A stretch of 64,000 nucleotides of DNA. Origin: Ruminococcaceae bacterium AM07-15. GTDB lineage: Bacteria > Bacillota > Clostridia > Oscillospirales > Butyricicoccaceae. Shown here in pieces: positions 1 to 8,402 of the stretch. Below the pieces are notes generated by a model that was not told where the DNA came from, did no database searches, and saw only the letters and a program-made list of their open reading frames with translations. The DNA lies in assembly GCA_003477405.1 (NCBI GenBank), contig QUDE01000001.1, positions 124,001 to 188,000 on the forward strand. Direction: 5' to 3'. The position numbers and the translations under genes are program-made. Every line of letters starts with the position of its first letter. The stretch's first letter is position 1.

Positions 1-432
1 GTTGAGCATAAAGGCCGGGGCAAAGACCATGAGCACCCGGAGATAGGAGCTGCTCATTTCCAGCACTTTCCCTTGGGCGCCCAAAGCCTGGGCCAAGGGC
101 CGGGCAAACATGAGGCCGGTGAGGGAAAAAAGCACCCCCAGGAAAAGGGCCAGGCACAATGCCTGGGTAAAAGCGCCGTCGCCGCTTTGCCGGTCCCCTT
201 GCCCCCGGCCGATGGAATAACGGATGCCGCCGCCCATGCCCAGCATCAGCCCCAGACCGTGGATCAGGCTGTAAACCGGCAAAGCCAGGTTGAGGGCGGC
301 CAGTCCCTGGGCCCCGGTGGCCCGGGAAATGAAAAAGGTGTCCGCCAGGATATAACAGGAGATCCCCAGCATCCCCAGCATATTCAGACTGGCATACCGG
401 GCAAACTCCTTCCCTGCACTGTGTTTGTCCAT
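1..432 (-). CDS. MATE-family efflux transporter, N-terminal part (runs off the window)
   Basis: Inner-membrane multidrug/Na+-antiport exporter of the MATE family. The 144 visible residues begin MDKHSAGKEFARYASLN and continue into hydrophobic helices with the family-like stretch ILADTFFISRATG. The gene enters from the right and its 3' end lies beyond base 1, so the length is unknown. A GGAGGG ribosome site lies just upstream of the ATG at 432. It has its own consensus promoter and a long structured leader (annotated separately), so its expression is probably conditional. The family call is secure; the substrate cannot be read from the sequence. Confidence 0.85.
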   Translation of the reverse strand, partial: MDKHSAGKEFARYASLNMLGMLGISCYILADTFFISRATGAQGLAALNLALPVYSLIHGLGLMLGMGGGIRYSIGRGQGDRQSGDGAFTQALCLALFLGVLFSLTGLMFARPLAQALGAQGKVLEMSSSYLRVLMVFAPAFMLN

Positions 433-556
433 AGATTTCCCTCCATCGTTTGCAAAAAAAGGACGCCAGAGCTTCCCATCTTCAACGGCCTACGATGGAA
501 AGCCTGGCGTCCATAGCCCCCATCCGGCGATGGAGGCCTGCCTTTTGTTTCATTGT
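433..556 (-). promoter_or_regulatory. Structured leader with terminator upstream of the MATE gene (riboswitch/attenuator candidate)
   Basis: About 124 nt lie between the predicted transcription start and the ATG. On the minus strand there is first a 9-bp hairpin (GCCTCCATC with GATGGGGGC, plus 516-537). Next comes a long terminator-like hairpin closed by GGACGCCAG/CTGGCGTCC (plus 461-512) and followed by seven T. The ribosome-site segment CGATGGAGG (plus 440-448) is exactly complementary to the 5' arm of the first hairpin (plus 528-536), so the arm could instead mask the ribosome site. I could not match it to a known riboswitch class. Confidence 0.6.
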
Positions 557-562
557 GTTTTG

Positions 563-591
563 AGTATACAAAAAGGGAGAAATTTTGTCAA
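563..591 (-). promoter_or_regulatory. SigA promoter of the MATE gene
   Basis: Consensus -35 TTGACA (plus 586-591) and -10 TATACT (plus 563-568), separated by exactly 17 bp and reading leftward into the MATE leader. Confidence 0.85.
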
Positions 592-599
592 CATCCGGC

Positions 600-1829
600 T
601 TAATCGTATTCCACCCGCTTGCCCAGCAGAATAAAGTAACTCACCGTGCAGCAGGAAGAAATGAGCATCATAGCGGCAAAGGCCGGACTATAAGAGCCGA
701 AATAGTCGTAGACCGAACCGATCATCACCGGCGTGAACACACCGGCTAGGTTGTTGCAGGCGGTGACCAGGCCCAGAATGGCGCTGTAATTTTTCCGGCC
801 GTAGATGCTCTGCACGATGATGGGATTGGCTACCGAGCCGAAGGCATTGCCCAGGGAGAAGCCCACCACAATGGCGGCGATCATCACAGGGAAGCGGCAG
901 AAAAAGGCACCCGTCACTCCCAGCACGGTGCAGCAGTTGGCCAGGAGCGTGGCCCGGCGGGCTCCCAGCTTGTCATAGAGCCAGCCCAGGAACATCTTGC
1001 CGCAGGCCAGGCCGCCCAGCATGACGGCGGAGATATTGGCGGCGGTTTGCAGGCTGTATCCTTCGTCCGACAGGTGCGGGGTTACATTCTGGTTGAGGGC
1101 GCACAGGCTGATATTGCCCAAAGCGGTGACCAGGCACAATGCCCAGAAGCGGCCGGTGTGCACCACTTCCTGTACCGTCATGCCCCGGTCGTCAAAGGAA
1201 GCGGCATTGCCGTTCTCCTTCTCCTGGCCATAGGGCAAAAGTCCCAGGTCGGAGGGGCGGGTGCGCACCACCAGCCAACACACCGGAACCAGGATGCAGA
1301 AGGCGATGATGCCCAGCACCCGATAGGTCTGACGCCAGCCCACCGTGGTGATCAGCTGGCCGGCCAGGGCGTTGAAAAGCATTCCGCCGATGCCGCTGCC
1401 CATAAAGGCCACCCCGATGGCAAAGCCCCGTCTTTCCCGGAACCAGTTGCCGATGAGGATGGAAAGAGGCATGGCGGCAATGCCGCCCATGGCGAAGCCC
1501 AGCACCACCGACAAAGCGTAATACATGGGCAGAGACTGGACAAAGGAATAGGAAAAATAGCTCACTGCCAGGGCGATGGAGCTGATGCGCATGATGTTGC
1601 GCACATCAAAGCGGACAAAGATCTTTCCGCCGAACAGAGCCACGATCATCTGACAGGCCGACAGAATGGTCATATTGACCCCCATGGCCCCTCGGGAAAA
1701 GCCCATATCGTCGCACACCGGCTTGATGTAAAGCCCGGAGCAGTTGTTGACGATGCCAATGGAGCAGAACATCACCAGAAATCCGGCGGCCACGATGTAC
1801 CAGCCGTAAAAGATACGGCCTTTTTTCAT
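600..1829 (-). CDS. MFS transporter, oxalate/formate-antiporter (OFA)-like
   Basis: A 409-aa, twelve-helix major facilitator protein of the inner membrane. It begins MKKGRIFYGWYIVAAGF, a beginning typical of OFA-type and monocarboxylate MFS proteins, and carries the loop motif GNWFRERRGFAIG between helices 4 and 5 (about residues 130-145). I chose the ATG at 1829 because AAGGA lies 7 nt upstream; an in-frame ATG at 1844 has no usable spacing. It is monocistronic, with its 3' end facing the MATE promoter. The substrate is probably a small organic anion, but nothing nearby fixes which one. Confidence 0.8.
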   Translation of the reverse strand: MKKGRIFYGWYIVAAGFLVMFCSIGIVNNCSGLYIKPVCDDMGFSRGAMGVNMTILSACQMIVALFGGKIFVRFDVRNIMRISSIALAVSYFSYSFVQSLPMYYALSVVLGFAMGGIAAMPLSILIGNWFRERRGFAIGVAFMGSGIGGMLFNALAGQLITTVGWRQTYRVLGIIAFCILVPVCWLVVRTRPSDLGLLPYGQEKENGNAASFDDRGMTVQEVVHTGRFWALCLVTALGNISLCALNQNVTPHLSDEGYSLQTAANISAVMLGGLACGKMFLGWLYDKLGARRATLLANCCTVLGVTGAFFCRFPVMIAAIVVGFSLGNAFGSVANPIIVQSIYGRKNYSAILGLVTACNNLAGVFTPVMIGSVYDYFGSYSPAFAAMMLISSCCTVSYFILLGKRVEYD

Positions 1830-2074
1830 CCCCATTTCCTTCATCCCTTCTCAGAAAACTTTTACATTCATTATATACCTTTCCCACATGGGCGCATAGC
1901 GGAGCAGGGAAAAATCGTCTTTTTCCACAGTTTCTCCCTTCTTTGGAGTGAAGTGTAACTGGGCACTTTTACCGGCTTTTCGGGAAATTTACAAAACCTG
2001 CCCTTTCTCCAGGGGATTTCTATGATACAATAACCCTGGACGCCCCGATCTTCGGGGCCAAAGGAGGTTTTTAC

Positions 2075-2737
2075 TTGAAACTCACATTTGAAGAGATCCG
2101 TGAAAATAAAGAAGTGCAGACCTATCTCCAGATGGGGAATGACGCCTTGGGCGTCATCGGCTTTACCGAACACGGTTTTGCCCATGCCGGCATCTGTGCC
2201 GCTACGGCCGCCCAGATTCTGGAGCAGATGGGCTATGATGAGCACACCATCACCCTGGCCCGCATCGCCGGGTATCTCCACGACATCGGCAACTGCGTCA
2301 ACCGGGCTTCCCACGCCCAGACCGGCGCCATTATGGCCTTTCAGATCCTCAATCGCCTGGAGATGGATCCTGCGGATATTGCCCAGGTGATCTGCGCCAT
2401 CGGCAACCACGATGAAGGTACCGGCACCGCCGTCACTCCGGTGTCTGCCGCTTTGATTCTGGCGGACAAAAGCGATGTGCGTCGCTCTCGGGTGCGGGCC
2501 GTGCGCACCGTGGCCACCGACATTCATGACCGGGTCAACTATGCGGTGTATACATCCGGCCTTTCTATCAGTCCCGATCGAAAGACCATTACCCTGTCTT
2601 TGAAAATTGACACCGGCATCAGTGCGGTGATGGATTATTTTGAAATTTTCCTCACCCGGATGCTCATGTGCCGCAAGGCCGCCGAATTTCTGGGGCTTCA
2701 GTTCCAGCTGCAAATCAACGATACCCAGCTGCTTTAA
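2075..2737 (+). CDS. HD-domain phosphohydrolase
   Basis: A 220-aa soluble HD-superfamily protein. The metal-binding HD pair is seen in GYLHDIGNC (about residue 70), with an upstream His in TEHGFAHAG and a later Asp/His-containing helix (AIGNHDEGTG, about 110). Family members hydrolyse phosphate esters or cyclic nucleotides; the substrate here is unknown. The start is TTG at 2075, with AAGGAGG 8 nt upstream and no better ATG. It leads a forward group with the alanyl-tRNA editing gene 30 bp downstream. Confidence 0.8.
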   Translation: MKLTFEEIRENKEVQTYLQMGNDALGVIGFTEHGFAHAGICAATAAQILEQMGYDEHTITLARIAGYLHDIGNCVNRASHAQTGAIMAFQILNRLEMDPADIAQVICAIGNHDEGTGTAVTPVSAALILADKSDVRRSRVRAVRTVATDIHDRVNYAVYTSGLSISPDRKTITLSLKIDTGISAVMDYFEIFLTRMLMCRKAAEFLGLQFQLQINDTQLL

Positions 2738-2767
2738 TGAATACAAATAGAGAAACAGGAGAAAGAT

Positions 2768-3970
2768 ATGACAAAGCGTATATTTGATGATGCCCCCCTG
2801 CAAGGGGGCCTTTTGGCCCATGTGCAGCAGTGCCGCCCTCAGGGAAAAGAATTCTGCCTGATTCTGGATCAGACCATCTTCTTCCCCCGGGGAGGCGGAC
2901 AAAAATGCGATGAAGGCACCATCGGGGGCATTCCGGTGCTGGATGTGTACGAAGAAGAGGGAGAGATCCGCCATATTCTCCCAAAGGCCCCGGAGGGAGA
3001 TGAGGTGCTTTGCCGCATCGATCTGGACACCCGTCTGTCCCATATGCAGCACCACACCGCCCAGCATCTGATCTCGGCCGCCGCCTGGCAGCTGTTCCAG
3101 AATCCCACCATCATCGCCCGCATGGAGGACCCTTGGGGCCACATCGAGTTTCAGCGGCCCATGGAGGATGAGGAGCTTTTGGCCCTGTTGCGCCGGGTGG
3201 AAGAAGTCGTAAAGGCCGATCTGCCCATCTTCTGCCGGTACTATACCCCGGAGCAGGCCGCAAAAATGGATGTGCGGGGCAAGATCACCCCCCATGAGCG
3301 CATCCGCTTGGTGGAGGTGGAGGGCTTTGACCGCAATGCCTGCGGCGGCACCCACTGTCCCTCCACCGGCCTTGTGGGGCCGGTGCGGTTTGTGGGCAGC
3401 AAAATGGTGCGGGGAGCCTACCGGCTTTATTTTGCCGCAGGACAGCGGGCCCATGACTTTGCCCTGGAGCAGGATCTGCGCACCCTTCGCCTGGGAAAAT
3501 ACACCGACGAAGAAAGTCCGGAGGATTGCGAAAAGCACATCGCTGACGCTCTGCACCGCCTGCCTGTGCTGGAAGAAAGCGTCCAGAAGCTGCGGCGGCA
3601 GCTTCTGGAGCAGACAGCGGAAAATCTGTTCCGCAAGGCATCGGAGCAGGAAGCATTCCCGGCGGTACTCCAGCTGCTGGAGGGCTGGGATAAAAAGGAC
3701 GGCAAGGCGCTGTGCGATGATCTGATTCACCGGGGCGTCCGTTTTGTAGCTTTGGGCTTTGCAGAGGGTGAGAGCCTGGGGGTTATCGCCGCCCAGAAAA
3801 AGAGCAAAAAGATGATGCCGCTGGGCCGGGCCCTGAAGGAATTTTTCCCGGCCCATGAGGGGAAAGGCGGCGGCAGCGATGCTCTGGGCCAGGGCACCGT
3901 TCCCCTCTCCGCCTGGGATGATTTCGCCGCTTTGTGTGCTCCATTCCTCCAGGGAGAAGGGGCGGAATAA
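2768..3970 (+). CDS. Alanyl-tRNA editing protein, AlaX-L type with DHHA1 domain
   Basis: A 400-aa trans-editing hydrolase expected to deacylate mischarged Ser- or Gly-tRNA(Ala). The zinc-binding editing motif is present: HTAQH (about residues 95-99) and CGGTH (about 190). Between and after these lies the AlaRS second-additional-domain fold. The C-terminal third resembles DHHA1, with a glycine-rich GKGGGSDALGQG near residue 365. The length fits AlaX-L, which keeps DHHA1, rather than the short stand-alone forms. ATG at 2768 with AGGAG upstream. Confidence 0.88.
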   Translation: MTKRIFDDAPLQGGLLAHVQQCRPQGKEFCLILDQTIFFPRGGGQKCDEGTIGGIPVLDVYEEEGEIRHILPKAPEGDEVLCRIDLDTRLSHMQHHTAQHLISAAAWQLFQNPTIIARMEDPWGHIEFQRPMEDEELLALLRRVEEVVKADLPIFCRYYTPEQAAKMDVRGKITPHERIRLVEVEGFDRNACGGTHCPSTGLVGPVRFVGSKMVRGAYRLYFAAGQRAHDFALEQDLRTLRLGKYTDEESPEDCEKHIADALHRLPVLEESVQKLRRQLLEQTAENLFRKASEQEAFPAVLQLLEGWDKKDGKALCDDLIHRGVRFVALGFAEGESLGVIAAQKKSKKMMPLGRALKEFFPAHEGKGGGSDALGQGTVPLSAWDDFAALCAPFLQGEGAE

Positions 3971-4055
3971 GGCTCCTTTCCAGAGGGAAAGCATTGCAGA
4001 AACGGCGGCAATGGGGTATGATTGTTTCATCCCCATAGGAAAGGAGGAAAACCCT

Positions 4056-4346
4056 ATGAAGTGTTCCCCCGAAGAAATGCGGCGCAGTGCCATGGCTGCG
4101 GTGCGGGCGGCCGAATCCGATCGCACCAAGGAGCTTCAGAAGCGGCAGGAGAATATCACCGGCCCCAAATCCCTGAAACGGGGCGTGCATATGCACCAGA
4201 TCCGCACCAAGCCGGCCTATGCGGAGCAGAGCGTCAACCAGTTCATCCAGGAAATGAGCCGGGCCTGGCCCACTTTCCGTATCCTTCAGACCAATACCCA
4301 AATGACTTTCAGCGCCATGTATGTATACATCACCTATCAGATTTAA
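4056..4346 (+). CDS. Conserved small protein of unknown function
   Basis: A 96-aa basic protein beginning MKCSPEEMRRSAMAAV. The N-terminal two thirds is charged and probably helical, and the C-terminus is more hydrophobic (FSAMYVYITYQI). AAGGAGGAAA precedes the ATG at 4056 by a normal distance, which identifies the start within a longer open frame. It is 24 bp from the HAD gene, so probably co-transcribed. I recognise no family. Confidence 0.6.
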   Translation: MKCSPEEMRRSAMAAVRAAESDRTKELQKRQENITGPKSLKRGVHMHQIRTKPAYAEQSVNQFIQEMSRAWPTFRILQTNTQMTFSAMYVYITYQI

Positions 4347-4370
4347 AAACACCCACCATGCGAGGACACT

Positions 4371-4931
4371 ATGGACATCATCGGATATGATTTTGACAAC
4401 ACTGTTTACCGGGGCGACAGCAGCACCCACTTTACCTTCTGGTGCCTGGGGCACTTCCCCAAGACCTGGCTGCATCTGCCGGCCATCCTGTTCTGGGGCA
4501 CTTTGTTCGGCCTGCGGATCTGCACCAAGACCCGGTTCAAATCCCATCTTTTCGGCTATCTCCGCCATGTGAAGGATGTGGACAAGGCGGTGGCCGACTT
4601 CTGGAAGGGCCACCGGAAAAACCTGAAAGGCTGGTACCTCTCAAAGGACCACAGCCGGGATGTGATCATCTCGGCCTCGCCGGAATTCCTCCTGGCGCCG
4701 GTGTTTGAGACCCTGCCGGTGCAGAAGCTGATGGGCACCCCCATGGACAAGCACACCGGCGTCATTCACGGGGAAAACTGCTGGGGGCCGGAGAAAGTGC
4801 GGCGCCTGCGGGAATATGCCCCGGATTTTCATATGCTGGAGTTTTACTCCGATTCCCGGTCGGATACGCCTCTGGCCCAGGTATCGGACAAAGCCTTTTT
4901 GGTCAAGGGAGACCAGATTCTCCCCTGGTAA
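4371..4931 (+). CDS. HAD-superfamily (IB-like) phosphatase
   Basis: A 186-aa HAD hydrolase. Motif I is DFDNTVYRGD (residues 6-15), with the nucleophile and acid Asp pair. Motif II is ISASPEFLL (about residue 100). The C-terminus has the acidic motif YSDSRSDTPL, with Asp residues placed as in motif IV. This pattern matches phosphoserine-phosphatase-like HAD-IB enzymes. A central hydrophobic stretch (FWCLGHFPKTWLHLPAILFW) may form the cap or contact the membrane. The substrate is unknown. Confidence 0.82.
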   Translation: MDIIGYDFDNTVYRGDSSTHFTFWCLGHFPKTWLHLPAILFWGTLFGLRICTKTRFKSHLFGYLRHVKDVDKAVADFWKGHRKNLKGWYLSKDHSRDVIISASPEFLLAPVFETLPVQKLMGTPMDKHTGVIHGENCWGPEKVRRLREYAPDFHMLEFYSDSRSDTPLAQVSDKAFLVKGDQILPW

Positions 4932-4973
4932 GCATATTCCTTTTATTCAGTGAGAAAGAGGTGGCAGAAAACC

Positions 4974-6563
4974 ATGTATGATCGGATCATCTGCGGCGGC
5001 CAAGTGATCGACGGCACAGGCAACCCGCCTTTCCGGGCCGATGTGGCGGTGAAGGACGGAAAAATCGCCTTTGTGGGCCTTCTTCCCCCGGAAGCCCAGG
5101 CCCAGGAGGTGCTGGACGCCCAGGGCCATTATGTGACCCCCGGCTTTATCGACGCCCATTCCCATGCCGATGTGACGGTGTTCGGTAACCCTCAAAGCCA
5201 CAACAAGGCGGGCCAGGGCATCACCACCGATATCAGCGGCCATTGCGGCACATCCAATGCCCCCAAAGACCCGGCCAGTCTCCGCCATGAGGAGGAAAAA
5301 CTGGGGCGGCCCGCTGGCTCCATGAACTACCTTTCCAGCTATGGACAGACCATCGCCCATTTGGAAGAGATGAAGCTGGGAGTCAATATGGCCCAGTATG
5401 TGGGCCACGGCTCCATCCGCGCCATCGTCTGCCAGGGGGAGAACCAGAACCGGCCTTTGACAATGAAAGAGCTGGACCACATGGAAGGCCTGCTGAAAGA
5501 GGCCATGGAGGAAGGGGCCATGGGCGTCAGCTTCGGCCTGATCTATCCCCCGGGAAGCTATGCCGATCTGGATGAGCTGGTGGCAGCGGCCAAGGTGGCC
5601 GCCCGGTATGACCGGTCCTTCAGCGTCCATATGCGCTCGGAATCCCTGCGCTTGGTGGAGTCGGTAGAGGATATGATCCAAGTGGCCCGCAGAGCGGACT
5701 GCCGGGCTCTCCTTTCCCATCACAAGGCCAAAGGCCGGGTGAACTGGGATAAGACCACCCTTACCCTGCCCCTCATTGAACGGGCCAACCGGGAAGGTCT
5801 GGAAGTGGAGCTGGATCAGTATCCCTATACGGCCAGCGCCACCTATCTGGGGGTTTATATTCCTCAGAAATTCCAGGCCCAGGGCCGGGCCCACACTCTG
5901 GAACTGCTGCGGGATAAAAATGCCCGTCAGGAGATCCGGAAGGCCATGGAGCAGGTCAATCCTCTGGAAGAGAGCAACTTCCAGAATGCCGGATTTGCCG
6001 GGACCCTGATTTCCCGCAGCCCTAACCATCCTGAAGTGGAAGGGCTGACGGTGGCGGAACTGGCGGAAAAATGGGGCAAAGATCCCTTTGATGCCGCCTT
6101 TGACCTGCTGCTGGAGGACAACTTCGACACCGACGGCATCTATTTCATGATGAGTGAAAAGGATGTCATCCGGGTGCTGCAATACCGCCGCACCATGGTG
6201 GGCACCGACGGTGGCGGGGTCATGCCGGGACAGATCACCCATCCCCGTATCGTGGGCAGCTTCCCTCAGATCCTGGGCCGGTATGTGCGGGATCTGGGCG
6301 TGCTGGAAGTGGAAGAGGCCATCCGGCGCATGACTTCCCTGCCCGCTCAGTTTTTCCGCCTGAAAAACAAGGGTCTGCTGCGGGAGGGCTTTGACGCCGA
6401 TCTGGTGGTCTTTGATCCCCTTACCATCGGCTGTCCCAGCGATTACCATACCACCGTGCCCAACCAGGGGCTGAAAGCGGTGTACATCGCCGGACAGAAA
6501 GTAGTGGAAGACAATATTTACAATGGAACCTGTGCTGGTCAGGTCATCCGGGCCGGACGGTAA
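4974..6563 (+). CDS. N-acyl-D-amino-acid deacylase (D-aminoacylase) family amidohydrolase
   Basis: A 529-aa metal-dependent amidohydrolase related to D-aminoacylase, which releases D-amino acids from N-acyl forms. It has the N-terminal composite beta domain (MYDRIICGGQVIDGTG), the first metal motif FIDAHSHADV (about residue 60), later His and Asp candidates (VHMRSE, LLSHHKAKG, GTDGGG), and C-terminal DADLVVFDP typical of the superfamily. The ATG at 4974 is preceded by AAAGAGGTGG; an upstream in-frame GTG at 4950 lacks a ribosome site. A bidirectional terminator follows. Confidence 0.85.
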   Translation: MYDRIICGGQVIDGTGNPPFRADVAVKDGKIAFVGLLPPEAQAQEVLDAQGHYVTPGFIDAHSHADVTVFGNPQSHNKAGQGITTDISGHCGTSNAPKDPASLRHEEEKLGRPAGSMNYLSSYGQTIAHLEEMKLGVNMAQYVGHGSIRAIVCQGENQNRPLTMKELDHMEGLLKEAMEEGAMGVSFGLIYPPGSYADLDELVAAAKVAARYDRSFSVHMRSESLRLVESVEDMIQVARRADCRALLSHHKAKGRVNWDKTTLTLPLIERANREGLEVELDQYPYTASATYLGVYIPQKFQAQGRAHTLELLRDKNARQEIRKAMEQVNPLEESNFQNAGFAGTLISRSPNHPEVEGLTVAELAEKWGKDPFDAAFDLLLEDNFDTDGIYFMMSEKDVIRVLQYRRTMVGTDGGGVMPGQITHPRIVGSFPQILGRYVRDLGVLEVEEAIRRMTSLPAQFFRLKNKGLLREGFDADLVVFDPLTIGCPSDYHTTVPNQGLKAVYIAGQKVVEDNIYNGTCAGQVIRAGR

Positions 6564-6575
6564 CAGATCATACAA

Positions 6576-6610
6576 AGAAGGTGCTTTCCCAAAGGAAGCA
6601 CCTTCTTTTC
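6576..6610. terminator. Bidirectional intrinsic terminator
   Basis: GAAGGTGCTT pairs with AAGCACCTTC around a short loop, with T-rich sequence after it on the plus strand and TTTGTATGA on the minus. It serves the amidohydrolase gene and possibly the convergent T-box gene. Confidence 0.85.
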
Positions 6611-6671
6611 AATGTGTAGAAAAATTTCTTCTATTGGCGGAAGGGCCCGGAGAGAATACCAGCCCCGAGAC

Positions 6672-6962
6672 TCAGCCCTCCAGAGGAGAAAGGAGCACAT
6701 AGCCTTCCCGTTCGCCCAGGCGGAAGGACAGCCGCTTTTCGCCCCGGGGGCCCCGGCCGCCGCAGGGGGCCAGCTGGAATCCCCGCAGTCCCAGCATTCC
6801 CTCCAGGCTCTGGCGGCATTGGTCGATAAAGGGCTCCAGACCGAACAGGGCGATCTGCTCCCGGCTTTCCCGGGAAAGCACCAAAGGCACCTCCAATCGT
6901 TCCCCTTTGTTCCAGCTCTTCAGGCTGTCTGCAAACTTGACATTGACTGTTTCAGCGTTCAT
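6672..6962 (-). CDS. Unknown 96-aa protein under T-box control
   Basis: The product begins MNAETVNVKFADSLKSW, is mixed alpha/beta in character, and has a Gly/Arg-rich patch near residue 70 (GGRGPRGEK). GAGGA precedes the ATG at 6962. It is the only gene between the T-box leader and the bidirectional terminator, so the leader appears dedicated to it. No family is recognised. T-boxes normally control aminoacyl-tRNA synthetases, amino-acid biosynthesis or transporters; this gene is none of these in any obvious way. Confidence 0.65.
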   Translation of the reverse strand: MNAETVNVKFADSLKSWNKGERLEVPLVLSRESREQIALFGLEPFIDQCRQSLEGMLGLRGFQLAPCGGRGPRGEKRLSFRLGEREGYVLLSPLEG

Positions 6963-6992
6963 TTTCTTTTCCTCACTTTCCGGTCATGTGCA

Positions 6993-7261
6993 AAGGGGAA
7001 ACAAAAAAGCCTTCGGCCCGTATGAAACGGGACGAAGGCTTTGCTTTCGTTCTACCACCCATTACAACATACCAACATATGCGCCCCGGATAACGGCGGG
7101 AAACCGGCATCACTTACTAAGGGAGCACCCTGTTCAGCCTGCGACTCCAGAGGGATCTTCCGCTATGGATTACTCGCACCGGGCTCCCACTGTCCCCGGT
7201 TCGCTGGGCCTTTCCTGCCAAAGCGTACTGTCTCTGTCAAAGTCTTTCCTTGTTTGATTGT
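6993..7261 (-). ncRNA. T-box leader RNA, probably isoleucine-specific (AUC specifier)
   Basis: The minus-strand transcript has the usual order of T-box parts. Stem I contains AGAGACAGTACG, then GGCCCAGCGAACCGGGGAC and GGGAGCCCGG. The specifier region reads GGAAG-AUC-CCUCUGGAG (AUC at plus 7154-7156). The antiterminator T-box sequence is UGGGUGGUAGAACG (plus 7048-7061). A terminator hairpin, GCCTTCG/CGAAGGC, ends in six T (plus 7003-7042). Spacing from the triplet to the GGAG end of the specifier loop favours AUC (Ile); GAU (Asp) shifted by one is the alternative. Confidence 0.9.
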
Positions 7262-7267
7262 GGGTTT

Positions 7268-7296
7268 ACTGTACCACGCCATTCTCGCTTTGTCAA
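7268..7296 (-). promoter_or_regulatory. Promoter of the T-box transcript
   Basis: -35 TTGACA (plus 7291-7296), 17-bp spacer, -10 TACAGT (plus 7268-7273). Confidence 0.75.
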
Positions 7297-7312
7297 GGGA
7301 GAAAAAGCGGTA

Positions 7313-7549
7313 TCACCGGTCTTTTTTTCCGAACAGCCGGCCCATGGCGCTGTCGATGCGTGCTTTTCGGGCCAGGGTGTCCTGTATGTCCCGGTGAAAA
7401 TGGGCTCCATCCCACCGGAGGGTATCCCCTGGCTGGGTTTCGGGCGGCAGGGCGGAAGCAGGCACATCCCAGGTACGGCCCTGCCCTTCCAGCACGGCCA
7501 CATCCCCCTCTAACCGGTCCAGCACATAGCTAGCGGGCGGTAGACACAT
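7313..7549 (-). CDS. DUF3006-family small protein
   Basis: A 78-aa protein with the DUF3006 pattern YVLDRLEGDVAVLEG at the N-terminus and a mid-protein LPPETQPGDTLRW. This family is usually encoded beside secreted ComEC-type metallo-beta-lactamases, as here. ATG at 7549 with AAGGAGG 9 nt upstream, lying inside the 3' end of the MBL gene (20-bp overlap), so translational coupling is likely. It is the last gene of the long nusA operon. Function unknown. Confidence 0.8.
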   Translation of the reverse strand: MCLPPASYVLDRLEGDVAVLEGQGRTWDVPASALPPETQPGDTLRWDGAHFHRDIQDTLARKARIDSAMGRLFGKKDR

Positions 7550-8402
7550 GAAGCTCGCCCTCCTTTACCGTAAAGACGATGGAGCCTTTTTCATCGGTGC
7601 GCAGCACCTGGCAGTTTTCGTCCAGCCGCTCCAGCATGGCGGGAGAAGGATGGCCGTAGCTGTTGCCCGCCCCCACGCTGATGACCACATATTCCGGCTG
7701 GGCCTTTTGCAAAAAGGCCTCTGTGCTGGAGGTGTCGCTGCCGTGGTGTCCGGCTTTGAGCACCGTCACCGGCTGCACCTGAGAAAGGAATCCTTCCTCG
7801 GCATCTTTTCCTGCGTCACCGGTGAGAAGGAAGGAATATTCCCCATAGGTCACCTGGAGCACCAGGGAAATTTCGTTGGGATCGGAGGTATCAAAGCCCT
7901 CGGTGGGCCACAGCAGCTTCAGCTGGGCATCTCCCAGAGTGAAGGTGTCCCCGGCCACGCCGTAGGCCGTCTGGCACCCGGCCTGTTCCACGCTGGAAAG
8001 CATGTTTTCAAAGGTCTGGGTGTAGCTGACCATTTCCGGCATGATAAAATTCTCGCAGCCGAAGGTGTCCACCACCGCCGCCATGCTGCCAATGTGGTCG
8101 GCATGGGGATGGGTGACAAAAATGTACTTGGGTTTGCCGATGTTCTGGCTTTGGAGATAGGAAAGAAGGTCTTCTTCACATTGGGGCGTACCTGCATCCA
8201 CAATGGCGGTCTCCCCATCGCAGGAGAGCAAAATGGCGTCTCCCTGGCCTACATCGATGAAATGCACCGCCAGCTCTCCATCGGGGGTCTGGGGTGTGGA
8301 AGAAGGCAGAAACTGCATCCCGCCGTAAAATATTCCGGCGGCCACAAGGCAGGCCAGACTCCACATGGCGCGGCGAAGTTTGCGTTTGACTAGTTTTCTC
8401 AT
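7530..8402 (-). CDS. ComEC/Rec2-type metallo-beta-lactamase hydrolase, membrane-anchored
   Basis: A 290-aa protein with a basic N-terminus and one transmembrane/signal segment (about residues 12-30), followed by a metallo-beta-lactamase domain. Visible motifs are HFIDVGQGDAILL (about 47), THPHADHIG (about 96-104) with the HxHxDH metal site, LLTGDAG (about 195) and KAGHHGSDTS (about 218). This matches the C-terminal nuclease-like domain of ComEC as a stand-alone extracytoplasmic protein. It overlaps the M20 peptidase gene by 4 bp. Confidence 0.88.
   Translation of the reverse strand: MRKLVKRKLRRAMWSLACLVAAGIFYGGMQFLPSSTPQTPDGELAVHFIDVGQGDAILLSCDGETAIVDAGTPQCEEDLLSYLQSQNIGKPKYIFVTHPHADHIGSMAAVVDTFGCENFIMPEMVSYTQTFENMLSSVEQAGCQTAYGVAGDTFTLGDAQLKLLWPTEGFDTSDPNEISLVLQVTYGEYSFLLTGDAGKDAEEGFLSQVQPVTVLKAGHHGSDTSSTEAFLQKAQPEYVVISVGAGNSYGHPSPAMLERLDENCQVLRTDEKGSIVFTVKEGELHVSTAR

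Noticed and set aside
1871..4129. A 752-codon minus-strand frame opposite the HD and AlaX genes
   Set aside because: The plus-strand genes have ribosome sites and conserved catalytic motifs; the antisense frame has none.
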